NCBI GenBank assembly: GCA_947172705.1
Contig: CAMWCA010000009.1
Coordinates: forward strand, 1-64,000
Source of the DNA: an uncultured Lachnospiraceae bacterium
GTDB taxonomy: Bacteria > Bacillota > Clostridia > Lachnospirales > Lachnospiraceae
Length of the DNA stretch: 64,000 nt
Direction of reading: 5' to 3'
A model generated the notes under the pieces. It did not search any database. It was not told the DNA's origin and saw nothing but the letters and a program-made list of their open reading frames with translations. Positions 38,231-45,967 of this stretch are shown here, piece after piece (within the stretch, counting starts at the first letter, position 1; each line of letters begins with the position of its first letter). Made by a program: the position numbers and the translations under genes.

Positions 38231-38749
38231 TTACTGCTTTGCATCAAATGCGGCGCCGCCAGCTCCCATATGTTCGCCTGTATTATAGGCTCCCCTGTTA
38301 TAATTCGCTGTCTCGGGCGCTGCCTTCATTGCCTGCAGCATGTTCATATCGAATTCTACCATCTCCAATGCATTTTCGATCAGGAGCTTGTTTTGCTCGT
38401 TGACCTTTTTTACATCATGGACGGCAGTACCCAATCTGTCATGTACTCTAGCCAATTTCTGCTGCTCCTCCGGTCTTGTCTTCAACATTTCAACAAGATC
38501 CGCCAGCATCAGCGTGTTAACATCCTTGTTAATTACATTGGCGATATCAGCAAAGACCTCTCCCCTTTTCTGTTCCAGATTATTGATCCTGCTGACAACG
38601 GTTTGTTCTTCATCCGTGATTTTGGCTAACTCTTCCAGTTCACCGGCTACAATAACCGATGTCTTCCTCATGGATAGCCCAAGCAAGTTTTCGTATTCCT
38701 GGCTTTCCAAGTCTAATACTTCGATCAGGGTTTCCATTAAACTTGCCAC
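38231..38749 (-). CDS. flgN: FlgN-family export chaperone
   Basis: 172 residues, helical: MASLMETLIEVLDLESQEYENLLGLSMRKTSVIVAGELEEL, then ITDEEQTVVSRINNLEQKRGEVFADIANVI, as in FlgN. It is the export chaperone for FlgK and FlgL. The last 25 residues (GAYNTGEHMGAGGAAFD) are flexible and may recruit substrates. It follows flgM by five bases. Confidence 0.9.
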   Translation of the reverse strand: MASLMETLIEVLDLESQEYENLLGLSMRKTSVIVAGELEELAKITDEEQTVVSRINNLEQKRGEVFADIANVINKDVNTLMLADLVEMLKTRPEEQQKLARVHDRLGTAVHDVKKVNEQNKLLIENALEMVEFDMNMLQAMKAAPETANYNRGAYNTGEHMGAGGAAFDAKQ

Positions 38750-38754
38750 TTAGA

Positions 38755-39030
38755 CTACCTCATTTCTTCATACTTCTGCATTAATTTATCTGCAAACCGC
38801 TCCGGGCTTACCTCATAAGTTCCGGCCTGAATCTGTGCCTTGAGAGGAGCAACTACCTCTTCCCTGATATCACTGCTTCCTGCAAGCGCCTGCTTGATGG
38901 TCTGCATATCCTTGCCTACGCTGGAGATCTGAAGTTGATCCGAAAAGCCCGCGCTGTTCTTAGGCTGGGTCTTTGCCGTCTTCTTCGTGTTGTATAGGCT
39001 CTGTACCTGTGTATATGCTTCTATACGCAT
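38755..39030 (-). CDS. flgM: anti-sigma-28 factor FlgM
   Basis: 91 residues. The C-terminal half DIREEVVAPLKAQIQAGTYEVSPERFADKLMQKY is the sigma-binding region of FlgM; the N-terminal half is polar and disordered. FlgM holds sigma-28 until the hook-basal body is finished and FlgM is exported. Its own promoter is sigma-28 type, giving a feedback loop. Confidence 0.94.
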   Translation of the reverse strand: MRIEAYTQVQSLYNTKKTAKTQPKNSAGFSDQLQISSVGKDMQTIKQALAGSSDIREEVVAPLKAQIQAGTYEVSPERFADKLMQKYEEMR

Positions 39031-39097
39031 TTGGATTCCTCCTTCCGTGGATTTTCCTCATTGAACATTTTCATTGACACTCTTTTGTTCAATATAA

Positions 39098-39124
39098 GTA
39101 TCGGATAATTTTCGGAAGACTTTA
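39098..39124 (-). promoter_or_regulatory. sigma-28 promoter of the flgM-csrA operon
   Basis: Minus strand TAAAGTCT, 11 bases, TCCGATAC, about 68 bases before flgM. Third member of the set with identical spacing. Confidence 0.85.
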
Positions 39125-39153
39125 GAGGATGGGGAAAATTTTATCAGCGAATC

Positions 39154-39179
39154 AAAAAAGAGCCCCGAAGGACTCTTTT
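39154..39179 (-). terminator. uraA terminator
   Basis: AAAAGAGTCC, a TTCG-type loop and GGGCTCTTTT form a hairpin followed by T on the minus strand, about 20 bases past the uraA stop. It isolates uraA from the flgM promoter. Confidence 0.85.
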
Positions 39180-39195
39180 CCTAATTGATTATAGA

Positions 39196-40581
39196 TCAGT
39201 CTTTCTTTTTAACATTAGGACGCACCGCCACGCCGCGGGTCTGATCCCCCTGAGGGTTGCTTCCAAATACGTAATCATTTCCCGGAAGGATGGCATTCAG
39301 AAGGATTCCTGCTATTGCCGCAATGGCAAGCCCTGTAAGGGTGACCGCTGTCCCGCCAATGGTGAAGGTAAGACCGCCGCTGAATCCAAGGCCGCTTACC
39401 AGGATTACTGCGGCAATGATCAGATTCCTTGACTTGGTGAAATCCACCTTGTTCTCTACAATATTTCTGACGCCGATGGCGGAAATCATTCCGTAAAGCA
39501 TAAAGCTTACGCCGCCGATGATCGCGGAAGGGATAGAACCGATAATCTCCGCCATCTTGGGAATAAAGCTCAGGACCACTGCATAAACTGCCGCCAGACG
39601 GATCACCTTGGGATCATAAACCTTGCTCAGTTCCAACACCCCTGTGTTTTCCCCGTAGGTAGTATTTGCAGGACCGCCTACCAGCGCGGAGAAGGAGGTT
39701 GCAAGACCGTCTCCCACCAGGGTTCTGTGGAGTCCCGGATCTTCTATAAAATTCTCTCCTACCGTTGCCGAAATTGCCGACATGTCACCAATATGCTCCA
39801 TCATTGTGGCAAGGGCAATGGGCGCCATAACCAGGATCGCTGTCAAATCAAATTTACAAATTCTAAATGGCGGCAAACCCACCCAGCTTGCAGCCTGTAC
39901 GCCTGCAAAATTTAAAATTGCACTGCCGTCCGGATTGGTGAATCCAACCGCATTTAAAATGAGCGCTGCCGCGTAGGAAATGACTACTCCCATCAGGATG
40001 GGAATAATATTAAACATTCCCTTTCCCCAAATATTAAATATGATGATGGTTCCCAGCGCAATCACAGCAAGCAGCCAGTTTGTAGAGGCATTGGAAACCG
40101 CTGAAGGCGCCAGACTTAAACCAATACAGATAATGATCGGTCCGGTAACTACCGGCGGCAGAAAACGCATTACCTTCTTAACACCGATCAATTTAATAAT
40201 CAACGCCAGGATCAGATATAAAAGTCCCGCCACCACAATACCACCGCACGCATAGGGAAGCTTTTCTCCCATGGTCATATTGGCAAAAATGCCTGTATCC
40301 AACTGTGCGATCGTCTGAAAACCGCCTAAAAATGCAAAAGAAGAACCTAAAAATGCAGGTACCTTCAACTTGGAGCACAGGTGGAAAAATAAAGTTCCCA
40401 GCCCCGCACAGATCAAGGTTACCTGAATAGAAAGTCCTTCTCCCTCAAAATAGACATTTACCAAAATCGGTACTAAAATTGTTGCCCCAAACATTGCAAA
40501 CATATGCTGCAAGCCCAGGATCAACATTTTGGGTATGCCAAGGGTTCTGGCATCCCGAATCACTTCTTGCTGCTTAGCCAT
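39196..40581 (-). CDS. uraA: uracil permease (NCS2 family)
   Basis: 461 residues with about 12-14 hydrophobic helices. Family motifs: GLQHMFAMFGATILVPIL at the start, the QTIAQ segment, and the long NTTYGENTGVLELSKV motif of NCS2 uracil carriers. Proton-coupled uracil uptake at the inner membrane. Divergent from upp, with which it forms a salvage pair. No PyrR attenuator was seen in its leader. Confidence 0.93.
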   Translation of the reverse strand: MAKQQEVIRDARTLGIPKMLILGLQHMFAMFGATILVPILVNVYFEGEGLSIQVTLICAGLGTLFFHLCSKLKVPAFLGSSFAFLGGFQTIAQLDTGIFANMTMGEKLPYACGGIVVAGLLYLILALIIKLIGVKKVMRFLPPVVTGPIIICIGLSLAPSAVSNASTNWLLAVIALGTIIIFNIWGKGMFNIIPILMGVVISYAAALILNAVGFTNPDGSAILNFAGVQAASWVGLPPFRICKFDLTAILVMAPIALATMMEHIGDMSAISATVGENFIEDPGLHRTLVGDGLATSFSALVGGPANTTYGENTGVLELSKVYDPKVIRLAAVYAVVLSFIPKMAEIIGSIPSAIIGGVSFMLYGMISAIGVRNIVENKVDFTKSRNLIIAAVILVSGLGFSGGLTFTIGGTAVTLTGLAIAAIAGILLNAILPGNDYVFGSNPQGDQTRGVAVRPNVKKKD

Positions 40582-40711
40582 CTCACATCTCCTTCTCTTT
40601 TCTTTTGTTCCTCATAATTGCTATCTCTATGAGTATAAATATTCTTTGGGTTAATTACAAGATAAATATTTCATATTTTCAAGAAAATATACACAATCTT
40701 CCCATCTTTGA

Positions 40712-40740
40712 TTGACTTCACTGGCAAGTTGCACTAAAAT
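40712..40740 (+). promoter_or_regulatory. promoter of upp
   Basis: Plus strand TTGACT, 17-base spacer, TAAAAT, about 36 bases before the upp ATG. Confidence 0.6.
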
Positions 40741-40776
40741 TTTATATAGTAAGATAAAACACTCAGGAGGACGGAT

Positions 40777-41424
40777 ATGGAACACTTGGCAAATATGGAT
40801 AATGTATTTATTTTGAATCATCCGCTGATTCAGCACAAGATCTCCCGGCTGCGGGATGAACGCACAGGAACCAATGAATTTCGGAAGCTGATCGAAGAGA
40901 TCGCTACTTTGATGGGATATGAGGCGCTGCGTGATCTGCCTTTGGAAGAGGTGGAAATTAAAACCCCTATTGAAACCTGCATGACCCCGGTCATTGCCGG
41001 AAAGAAAATGGCAATTGTACCGATCCTCCGCGCCGGACTTGGCATGGTAAACGGCATCCTGGCCCTTGTTCCCTCCGCTAAGGTAGGACACATTGGTCTT
41101 TACCGCGATCCTGAGACCCATGAACCTCATGAGTATTATTGTAAACTTCCTGAGCCCATCGACCAGAGAACCATCGTTGTGGTAGATCCCATGCTTGCAA
41201 CCGGCGGTTCCGGAGCCGAGGCTGTAGATTTCATTAAGCAGCACGGCGGCAAGACCATTAAATTTATGTGTATTATAGCCGCTCCTGAAGGACTGAAAAG
41301 ACTGCGGGAGACCCATCCGGATATTCAGATCTATGTGGGACATCTGGACAGATGCCTGAATGAGAACGCTTATATCTGCCCGGGACTTGGTGATGCGGGA
41401 GATCGAATTTTTGGAACCAAATAA
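40777..41424 (+). CDS. upp: uracil phosphoribosyltransferase
   Basis: Makes UMP from uracil and PRPP. 215 residues. The PRPP-binding loop [16 protein letters not shown] is intact, and the N-terminus [23 protein letters not shown] is the Upp signature. GGAGG lies six bases before the ATG. Pairs with the divergent uracil permease. Confidence 0.96.
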   Translation: MEHLANMDNVFILNHPLIQHKISRLRDERTGTNEFRKLIEEIATLMGYEALRDLPLEEVEIKTPIETCMTPVIAGKKMAIVPILRAGLGMVNGILALVPSAKVGHIGLYRDPETHEPHEYYCKLPEPIDQRTIVVVDPMLATGGSGAEAVDFIKQHGGKTIKFMCIIAAPEGLKRLRETHPDIQIYVGHLDRCLNENAYICPGLGDAGDRIFGTK

Positions 41425-41437
41425 AAGATTTTACAAC

Positions 41438-41475
41438 AAAGCCGTCACAACAGAATTTTCTGCTATGACGGCTTT
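41438..41475. terminator. upp terminator, shared with convergent gene
   Basis: A 10-bp stem (41438-41447 with 41466-41475) with A on one side and T on the other. It lies 13 bases past the upp stop and overlaps the end of the convergent TIM-barrel gene. Confidence 0.75.
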
Positions 41476-42404
41476 ATTACGCACTCTGAAAAATACGTCC
41501 CAATTCTTGCAATCCACCCCAGCACGTCTCCCTTCATCTCTTCCGGAAACGCCTCCAAAACCGGCGCCGTTTCAAAGCTCAGGGTCTTGTTAAAATGAAT
41601 ATTCCTTAGCCCTCTGATAAAGCCCTCCCAATCTGTGGAAGGTTTATTTTCTCTGCTTCTGGAAAAGGTAAAGGGCAGTTGGTGCAGATCCGCTATCCCA
41701 TCGTTATCGTGAATGTGGAACACCTTCAGCCGATCGCCCAGCGCCGTAATAAACTCCTCAAAATCAAGCCCCACCAGATTGGCATGTCCCGTGTCAAAAC
41801 AAAAGCCCAACACTTCCCCATGATATTTCTCATTGATCCGATCGATCCGCTCCACCGCTTTTCTCGCATCACAGCAGGGACCTTCTACCAAATGTCCGCC
41901 CAAATTATCATACAGATTCTCAATGCAGATAACAATTCCCATTTCCTTTGCCATTGGCGCAATGGAATCTATAAATGCCTCGGTTCTCTCCCACTCCGCT
42001 TCCTCAGATCCCAGATAACGCACCAGTTTAAAGCCATGAACCACAATATAGGGACACTCGAAAAAGCGGCAGATTTCCATGCTTTTAGGCGCCATTTGAC
42101 TCCAAAGATAGTCATTCAGCTCTTTATCCTTTCCCGGCACATAGATCGGATAAGGCATATGCATTTGGTGAATTTTGATTCCCGCCTTTGCCGCTCCCTG
42201 CTTATGGGGTAGAAAAAACTGCTCCAATTCCTGCACCGAACGACAAAAAAAGGGATTTAACCTTGCCTGATAAATGGCGGAATTGGGCAAATATGCATTT
42301 AAACTGAAATCTCCACAGGAAAATCCAGCCTCCGCAAGCATTGTAAAGCCTTTTTCCGGATTCAGATCCTCCACTACGTTTTTTGTCTGTACCCCTATTT
42401 CCAT
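41463..42404 (-). CDS. sugar phosphate isomerase/epimerase-like TIM-barrel protein
   Basis: 313 residues of the AP-endonuclease-2/xylose-isomerase-like superfamily. Typical signatures: PYIVVHGFKLV, IVICIENLYDN, GFCFDTGHANLVG, FHIHDNDG (likely metal ligands Glu, Asp, His, His). It lies seven bases downstream of a related, longer gene. Such enzymes interconvert keto sugars or inositols. It could supply an unusual sugar to the glycosylation island; specificity unknown. Confidence 0.85.
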   Translation of the reverse strand: MEIGVQTKNVVEDLNPEKGFTMLAEAGFSCGDFSLNAYLPNSAIYQARLNPFFCRSVQELEQFFLPHKQGAAKAGIKIHQMHMPYPIYVPGKDKELNDYLWSQMAPKSMEICRFFECPYIVVHGFKLVRYLGSEEAEWERTEAFIDSIAPMAKEMGIVICIENLYDNLGGHLVEGPCCDARKAVERIDRINEKYHGEVLGFCFDTGHANLVGLDFEEFITALGDRLKVFHIHDNDGIADLHQLPFTFSRSRENKPSTDWEGFIRGLRNIHFNKTLSFETAPVLEAFPEEMKGDVLGWIARIGTYFSECVIKPS

Positions 42405-42411
42405 ACTGCCC

Positions 42412-43581
42412 TCACTTCATCTCCAGCCTGTCAAAATAGAAAGACGGCATATATTCATCGTTAAAATATTCAATGGGATTTTTAATACCCATACTCTGTA
42501 GCTGCTCTCTGATCTCCTTATAGTAAACATTACAGATAAAAATCGCACAATCCTCCGGTAATTCCTTCAAGGCTTCAGGAGCCTTTACCTTAAGCCCGCA
42601 AAAATCAGTATCCCAGATAGCGCGGTCATTATCGCAGGTATACAGAGGCGGATATTTTTCCCCATAACATTTCATATAGTTTCTGCACATATTCCCGGCG
42701 CCGAAGAGAACCCTTGCCGGATATTTCTGCAAAACCTGCTCCAATTCGATCTGCCATTTAAAATAATCTGCTATGGTTTTTGCCAGCTTCAAAGCCTCCG
42801 GACGAAGAAAATGGGGAAAAGCATTCACTGTGTCTTTCACATCCATAATGAGCTCTCCCTGAAAACCGATCCGGCGCAATCCCCGAAAGAGATTCAACCA
42901 ATCTGTCCTCGCCTGTCCCTGACCCGCACTGGTAAAGGGCACAAGCGCGCTTTCGTGATTGCCGTCACAATCCCGCAAGACCACCGCTTTCAGCCTGTCG
43001 CCTAATGTCAACGCAAAATGATGCATATTCTGCCCACATAGGCTGCAAGCTCCCACATCCATGCAAAAGCCAAAGCGCGTCTCTCCAGCTCCTTCGTTGA
43101 GCTGATCCACCCAGTCCGCCGCCTGATATGGATCGGCACAGACGCCCCGGAGCATATGCCCGTTGTAATCCCTGCACTGGTTTTCCAGCAAAAGCTGTAT
43201 GCCATACTCTCTTGCCACAGAAGCAAGAGATAAATAAAATTTTCGGTTGCGTTCCCATAAATCTGACTTTTCAATACCTTCAATCAAGGGGGGCACCACC
43301 AAATACCTGCTGCCGGCAATCCCGCATATTCTAATGCTTTCCTCTGCAATATGAACAAAAGATTCCTTTAGATCTGCACCCTTTCCATTTCCTGATAGCC
43401 AGGGAGCGGATGCCACCGGCATTTGCATTCCTTTTTTTTTGCATTGCTCCAAGAAGGGAGTTATAATTTCCAGTGACAGATCCAATAAAATCCCTTCGAA
43501 TCCGGCAGCCGCAATCTGAGCAATGCCCTGTTTTGGATTTTTTATGTTTACAATTCCTGATGGTGCACATGTAATCGTCAA
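42412..43581 (-). CDS. TIM-barrel isomerase-like protein with C-terminal Rossmann module
   Basis: 389 residues. Residues 1-280 are a sugar isomerase/epimerase-like TIM barrel (LLLENQCRDYNG, GFCMDVGACSLCG, VVLRDCDGN) related to the downstream gene. Residues 287-375 are the small Rossmann-like module seen across the right-hand operon: ARVLFGAGNMCRN, YTCDND at the end of the second strand, then IFICNVYYKEI. The module ties this gene to the glycosylation island although a nuclease gene separates them. An active-site change is possible: the second metal-ligand motif reads VGACS rather than TGHAN. Confidence 0.85.
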   Translation of the reverse strand: MTITCAPSGIVNIKNPKQGIAQIAAAGFEGILLDLSLEIITPFLEQCKKKGMQMPVASAPWLSGNGKGADLKESFVHIAEESIRICGIAGSRYLVVPPLIEGIEKSDLWERNRKFYLSLASVAREYGIQLLLENQCRDYNGHMLRGVCADPYQAADWVDQLNEGAGETRFGFCMDVGACSLCGQNMHHFALTLGDRLKAVVLRDCDGNHESALVPFTSAGQGQARTDWLNLFRGLRRIGFQGELIMDVKDTVNAFPHFLRPEALKLAKTIADYFKWQIELEQVLQKYPARVLFGAGNMCRNYMKCYGEKYPPLYTCDNDRAIWDTDFCGLKVKAPEALKELPEDCAIFICNVYYKEIREQLQSMGIKNPIEYFNDEYMPSFYFDRLEMK

Positions 43582-43668
43582 TTTCTCTGCTCCTTTGTTG
43601 TGCTTCTTACCAGTACCTTTTTACCCGTTCTTCCGCTTCGCAATTTGCTCATCTTTCTGTATAAGTTG

Positions 43669-44625
43669 CTATCCCCAAAATTGTTTCAGATATTTTTCCG
43701 CCGTTTCGGAAGAAATTGACAACTTCTCCACAAGTCGGTTCAGCGTTTCTTCCTTTGTGCTTCCAAGTTCCATACTTGTCTCTACCAACGCTTTAATTCC
43801 TTGCTCAATTCCCTCCATACGTCCTTCCCGTATCAGTTCCGTAATTGCTCTACACATATTGACTCTGCCTCCTTTTTTCTTACACTGCTTTACTTGCATT
43901 AGCTCAGTTGTTTTTGTATATTCTGCTATCGTATCATAGGTCTCTTCTTCCAGTTCCTTATATGCCGGATCATTCATAACGAGCTGGTGCAACTTTTCCG
44001 GATCTTCTGCACAACGAATACAGTCAAAAACCTGCTTTAGATCTGTTCGAAACACATCCGTATTTTCAAATTTGCGTACTTCACACACATATATTTTATA
44101 ATTATTAACCTTTTCCTGTAATTCTTTCGGAATATCCGTAAAATCAAGTATACTATATAGATTCCTGGCTCCATCCCACTGGTTCCCATAGTACAATACC
44201 AGCGTAATACACGGGTGAAGCCTGCTGTCCTTCCTGAATCCGGACAAAAATTCCGCCGTCGTAACATCCTTTTGCTTTTTCACTCTTCGCCGAATTTCTG
44301 CTGCCTGTCTCTCGTATTCCCCTGCATCATAGGTCATTGCCCTAAGGGGCATTAAGTAATTCACTTCCTCCTGGTTTTCAATCCCTACTACCATAAAGTT
44401 AACTCCGAAAGCTGCTTTTCTGATCAAATCTCTGTAGCGCTGCTTTCTTTTTGAATTACGTGCTTTACTGCCTGACGCCCCCAGAAAGAACCCCGTTTGT
44501 GAATCCATGTCTGACAGATCTGATGGGGAAACAACTTCTTTTCCCGCACACATAAGCCCATTAATTAAATCGGCAAATCTTTCAGGTGCATAAAAATATC
44601 CCTTTTTCTGCAAGTCTTTTTCCAT
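43669..44625 (-). CDS. Rpn-family recombination-promoting nuclease/putative transposase
   Basis: 318 residues, PD-(D/E)xK-type family abundant in Lachnospiraceae. Seen: ADLINGLMCAGKEVV, RDLIRKAAFGVNFMVVGIENQEEVNYLMPLR (the core with E-x-Q), HPCITLVLYYG, and a C-terminal EGRMEGIEQGIKAL region. The start at 44625 is chosen over an ATG six bases earlier because GGAG then has normal spacing. Not part of the glycan pathway; it marks the operon edge and may be a mobile insert. Confidence 0.88.
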   Translation of the reverse strand: MEKDLQKKGYFYAPERFADLINGLMCAGKEVVSPSDLSDMDSQTGFFLGASGSKARNSKRKQRYRDLIRKAAFGVNFMVVGIENQEEVNYLMPLRAMTYDAGEYERQAAEIRRRVKKQKDVTTAEFLSGFRKDSRLHPCITLVLYYGNQWDGARNLYSILDFTDIPKELQEKVNNYKIYVCEVRKFENTDVFRTDLKQVFDCIRCAEDPEKLHQLVMNDPAYKELEEETYDTIAEYTKTTELMQVKQCKKKGGRVNMCRAITELIREGRMEGIEQGIKALVETSMELGSTKEETLNRLVEKLSISSETAEKYLKQFWG

Positions 44626-44765
44626 ATTCATTTTCTCCTTTGCCCAGGAGATCTTCAGAAATCTCCTGCTCTCTTTATTTTGTGGGTAAAAGCATAGACT
44701 TCTGATATTAAAAAGAATTTTAAGAAGACTGTTGTCTTAGATGATAGAATTTATGCTTTGAAAAA

Positions 44766-44794
44766 ATAGTAACATTTCATCATTAAATTGACAA
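44766..44794 (-). promoter_or_regulatory. possible promoter of the Rpn gene
   Basis: Minus strand TTGTCA, 17-base spacer, TACTAT. It lies in the 219-base AT-rich gap between the glycosylation operon and the nuclease; about 140 bases before the coding start. Confidence 0.4.
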
Positions 44795-44844
44795 GGGATA
44801 TTTTTTCTAATTGTTACCGTTCAGGCTGCCGCCTAAAAGCGGCA

Positions 44845-45951
44845 TTACACCTGAGAACCTTGGTCAGAAGGCACTGCATATAAAACAGTATCAAACCAGG
44901 CGTTTGCATACTGCCGCACATATAGCTTATATTCCGGATTCATTTCCTTTATCATAATTGGAATTTTATATAAATCATCTGGCTTATGATAAATACACAC
45001 TGCCAGCTTGGGCTTATAGGTCTGTATGATTTTCCTGCAGCCCTTCAGAGCCTCCTGCTCTGCTCCTTCTATATCCATTTTTATATAGGTAGGTTTCCTG
45101 TCATAAACAGTTTCATCCAGGGCAGCCGTCTCAATCACATATCCCTCTTTTCCCTCCGACACATGAGAGCTGCTCGTTCCCAAAGCCTTGAAGCAAAGCT
45201 TTGTATTTTTACTCCATACGCCTAATGAATAAAGTTGGTAGCGGTTATCTCCCATATTTTTCTCTATCGCTGCTTTTTTAGAGAGTTCCGGTTCGAAAAT
45301 AATAATATCCTGATATTTTCCATTACACTGTTTTACAAACTGCAATGCCGAGTCTCCATCAAACCCTCCACAGTCTATGAAAACTTCATTCTCCGTCAAT
45401 ACTACCTTTTCGTCAAAATATTCTTCTTCGCGCGGGCTGACAATCTGTGATATATCACTTAGTAAAAATACTTTCCTCATTTTTTCCAGATATACCTGCC
45501 TGGAAAATCCGTCCTCCATAAGCTGGTAGGCTTCTCTGTATGCCTCGAAGTTCTCTTCAAAATATTCTCTTGTCTGCCAATAAAAAAACTCATTCATAAT
45601 ATGTATCTGCGCTTCATCAAATCCCAGTGAAAGCAACTGTTGACAGATTGATTGATATGCTTTTTCCTCCCCGACACAAACCAATATTTCGGGATGAATA
45701 ATTGTATCATACAATTTCTCCGGCTTGATAATTTTAAGCCCTGTTGTCTCATCTGTACTGTCACCCATTCCATTGTCGCAAAAACACGATACTTGAATGC
45801 CACAGCCGCATAGCAGATCATAAATCTTATGTCCACAGTCACCCGCCCCAAAAATAACCGGCTTTCCTTTCTTGACTTTATCAAGCAGTCTATCCTTTAT
45901 TTTATCCGCCTGCCCTCTGATTTCCTCCGCCACACAATTAAACCTATCCAT
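44845..45951 (-). CDS. Rossmann module plus FkbM-family methyltransferase
   Basis: 368 residues. Residues 30-120 are the Rossmann module (PVIFGAGDCGHK at 31-42; FCDN at 57-60). Residues 185-360 are an FkbM-type SAM methyltransferase: FIDCGGFDGDS (191-201), IFEPE, and the family mark KMDIEGAE (291-298), followed by YHKPDDLYKIP. FkbM enzymes O-methylate sugars or polyketides. Last gene of the long minus-strand operon. A close relative with the same tail is at 61255. Confidence 0.9.
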   Translation of the reverse strand: MDRFNCVAEEIRGQADKIKDRLLDKVKKGKPVIFGAGDCGHKIYDLLCGCGIQVSCFCDNGMGDSTDETTGLKIIKPEKLYDTIIHPEILVCVGEEKAYQSICQQLLSLGFDEAQIHIMNEFFYWQTREYFEENFEAYREAYQLMEDGFSRQVYLEKMRKVFLLSDISQIVSPREEEYFDEKVVLTENEVFIDCGGFDGDSALQFVKQCNGKYQDIIIFEPELSKKAAIEKNMGDNRYQLYSLGVWSKNTKLCFKALGTSSSHVSEGKEGYVIETAALDETVYDRKPTYIKMDIEGAEQEALKGCRKIIQTYKPKLAVCIYHKPDDLYKIPIMIKEMNPEYKLYVRQYANAWFDTVLYAVPSDQGSQV

Positions 45952-45967
45952 ATGCTTTTCCTTCCTG

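Noticed and set aside
40582..40776. PyrR attenuator or pyrimidine riboswitch for uraA/upp
   Set aside because: No PyrR-binding stem or terminator/antiterminator pair was found; only an ordinary promoter for upp.
44632..44844. Insertion sequence ends or repeats around the Rpn gene
   Set aside because: No inverted repeats or target-site duplication were seen; only AT-rich spacer and a promoter-like sequence.
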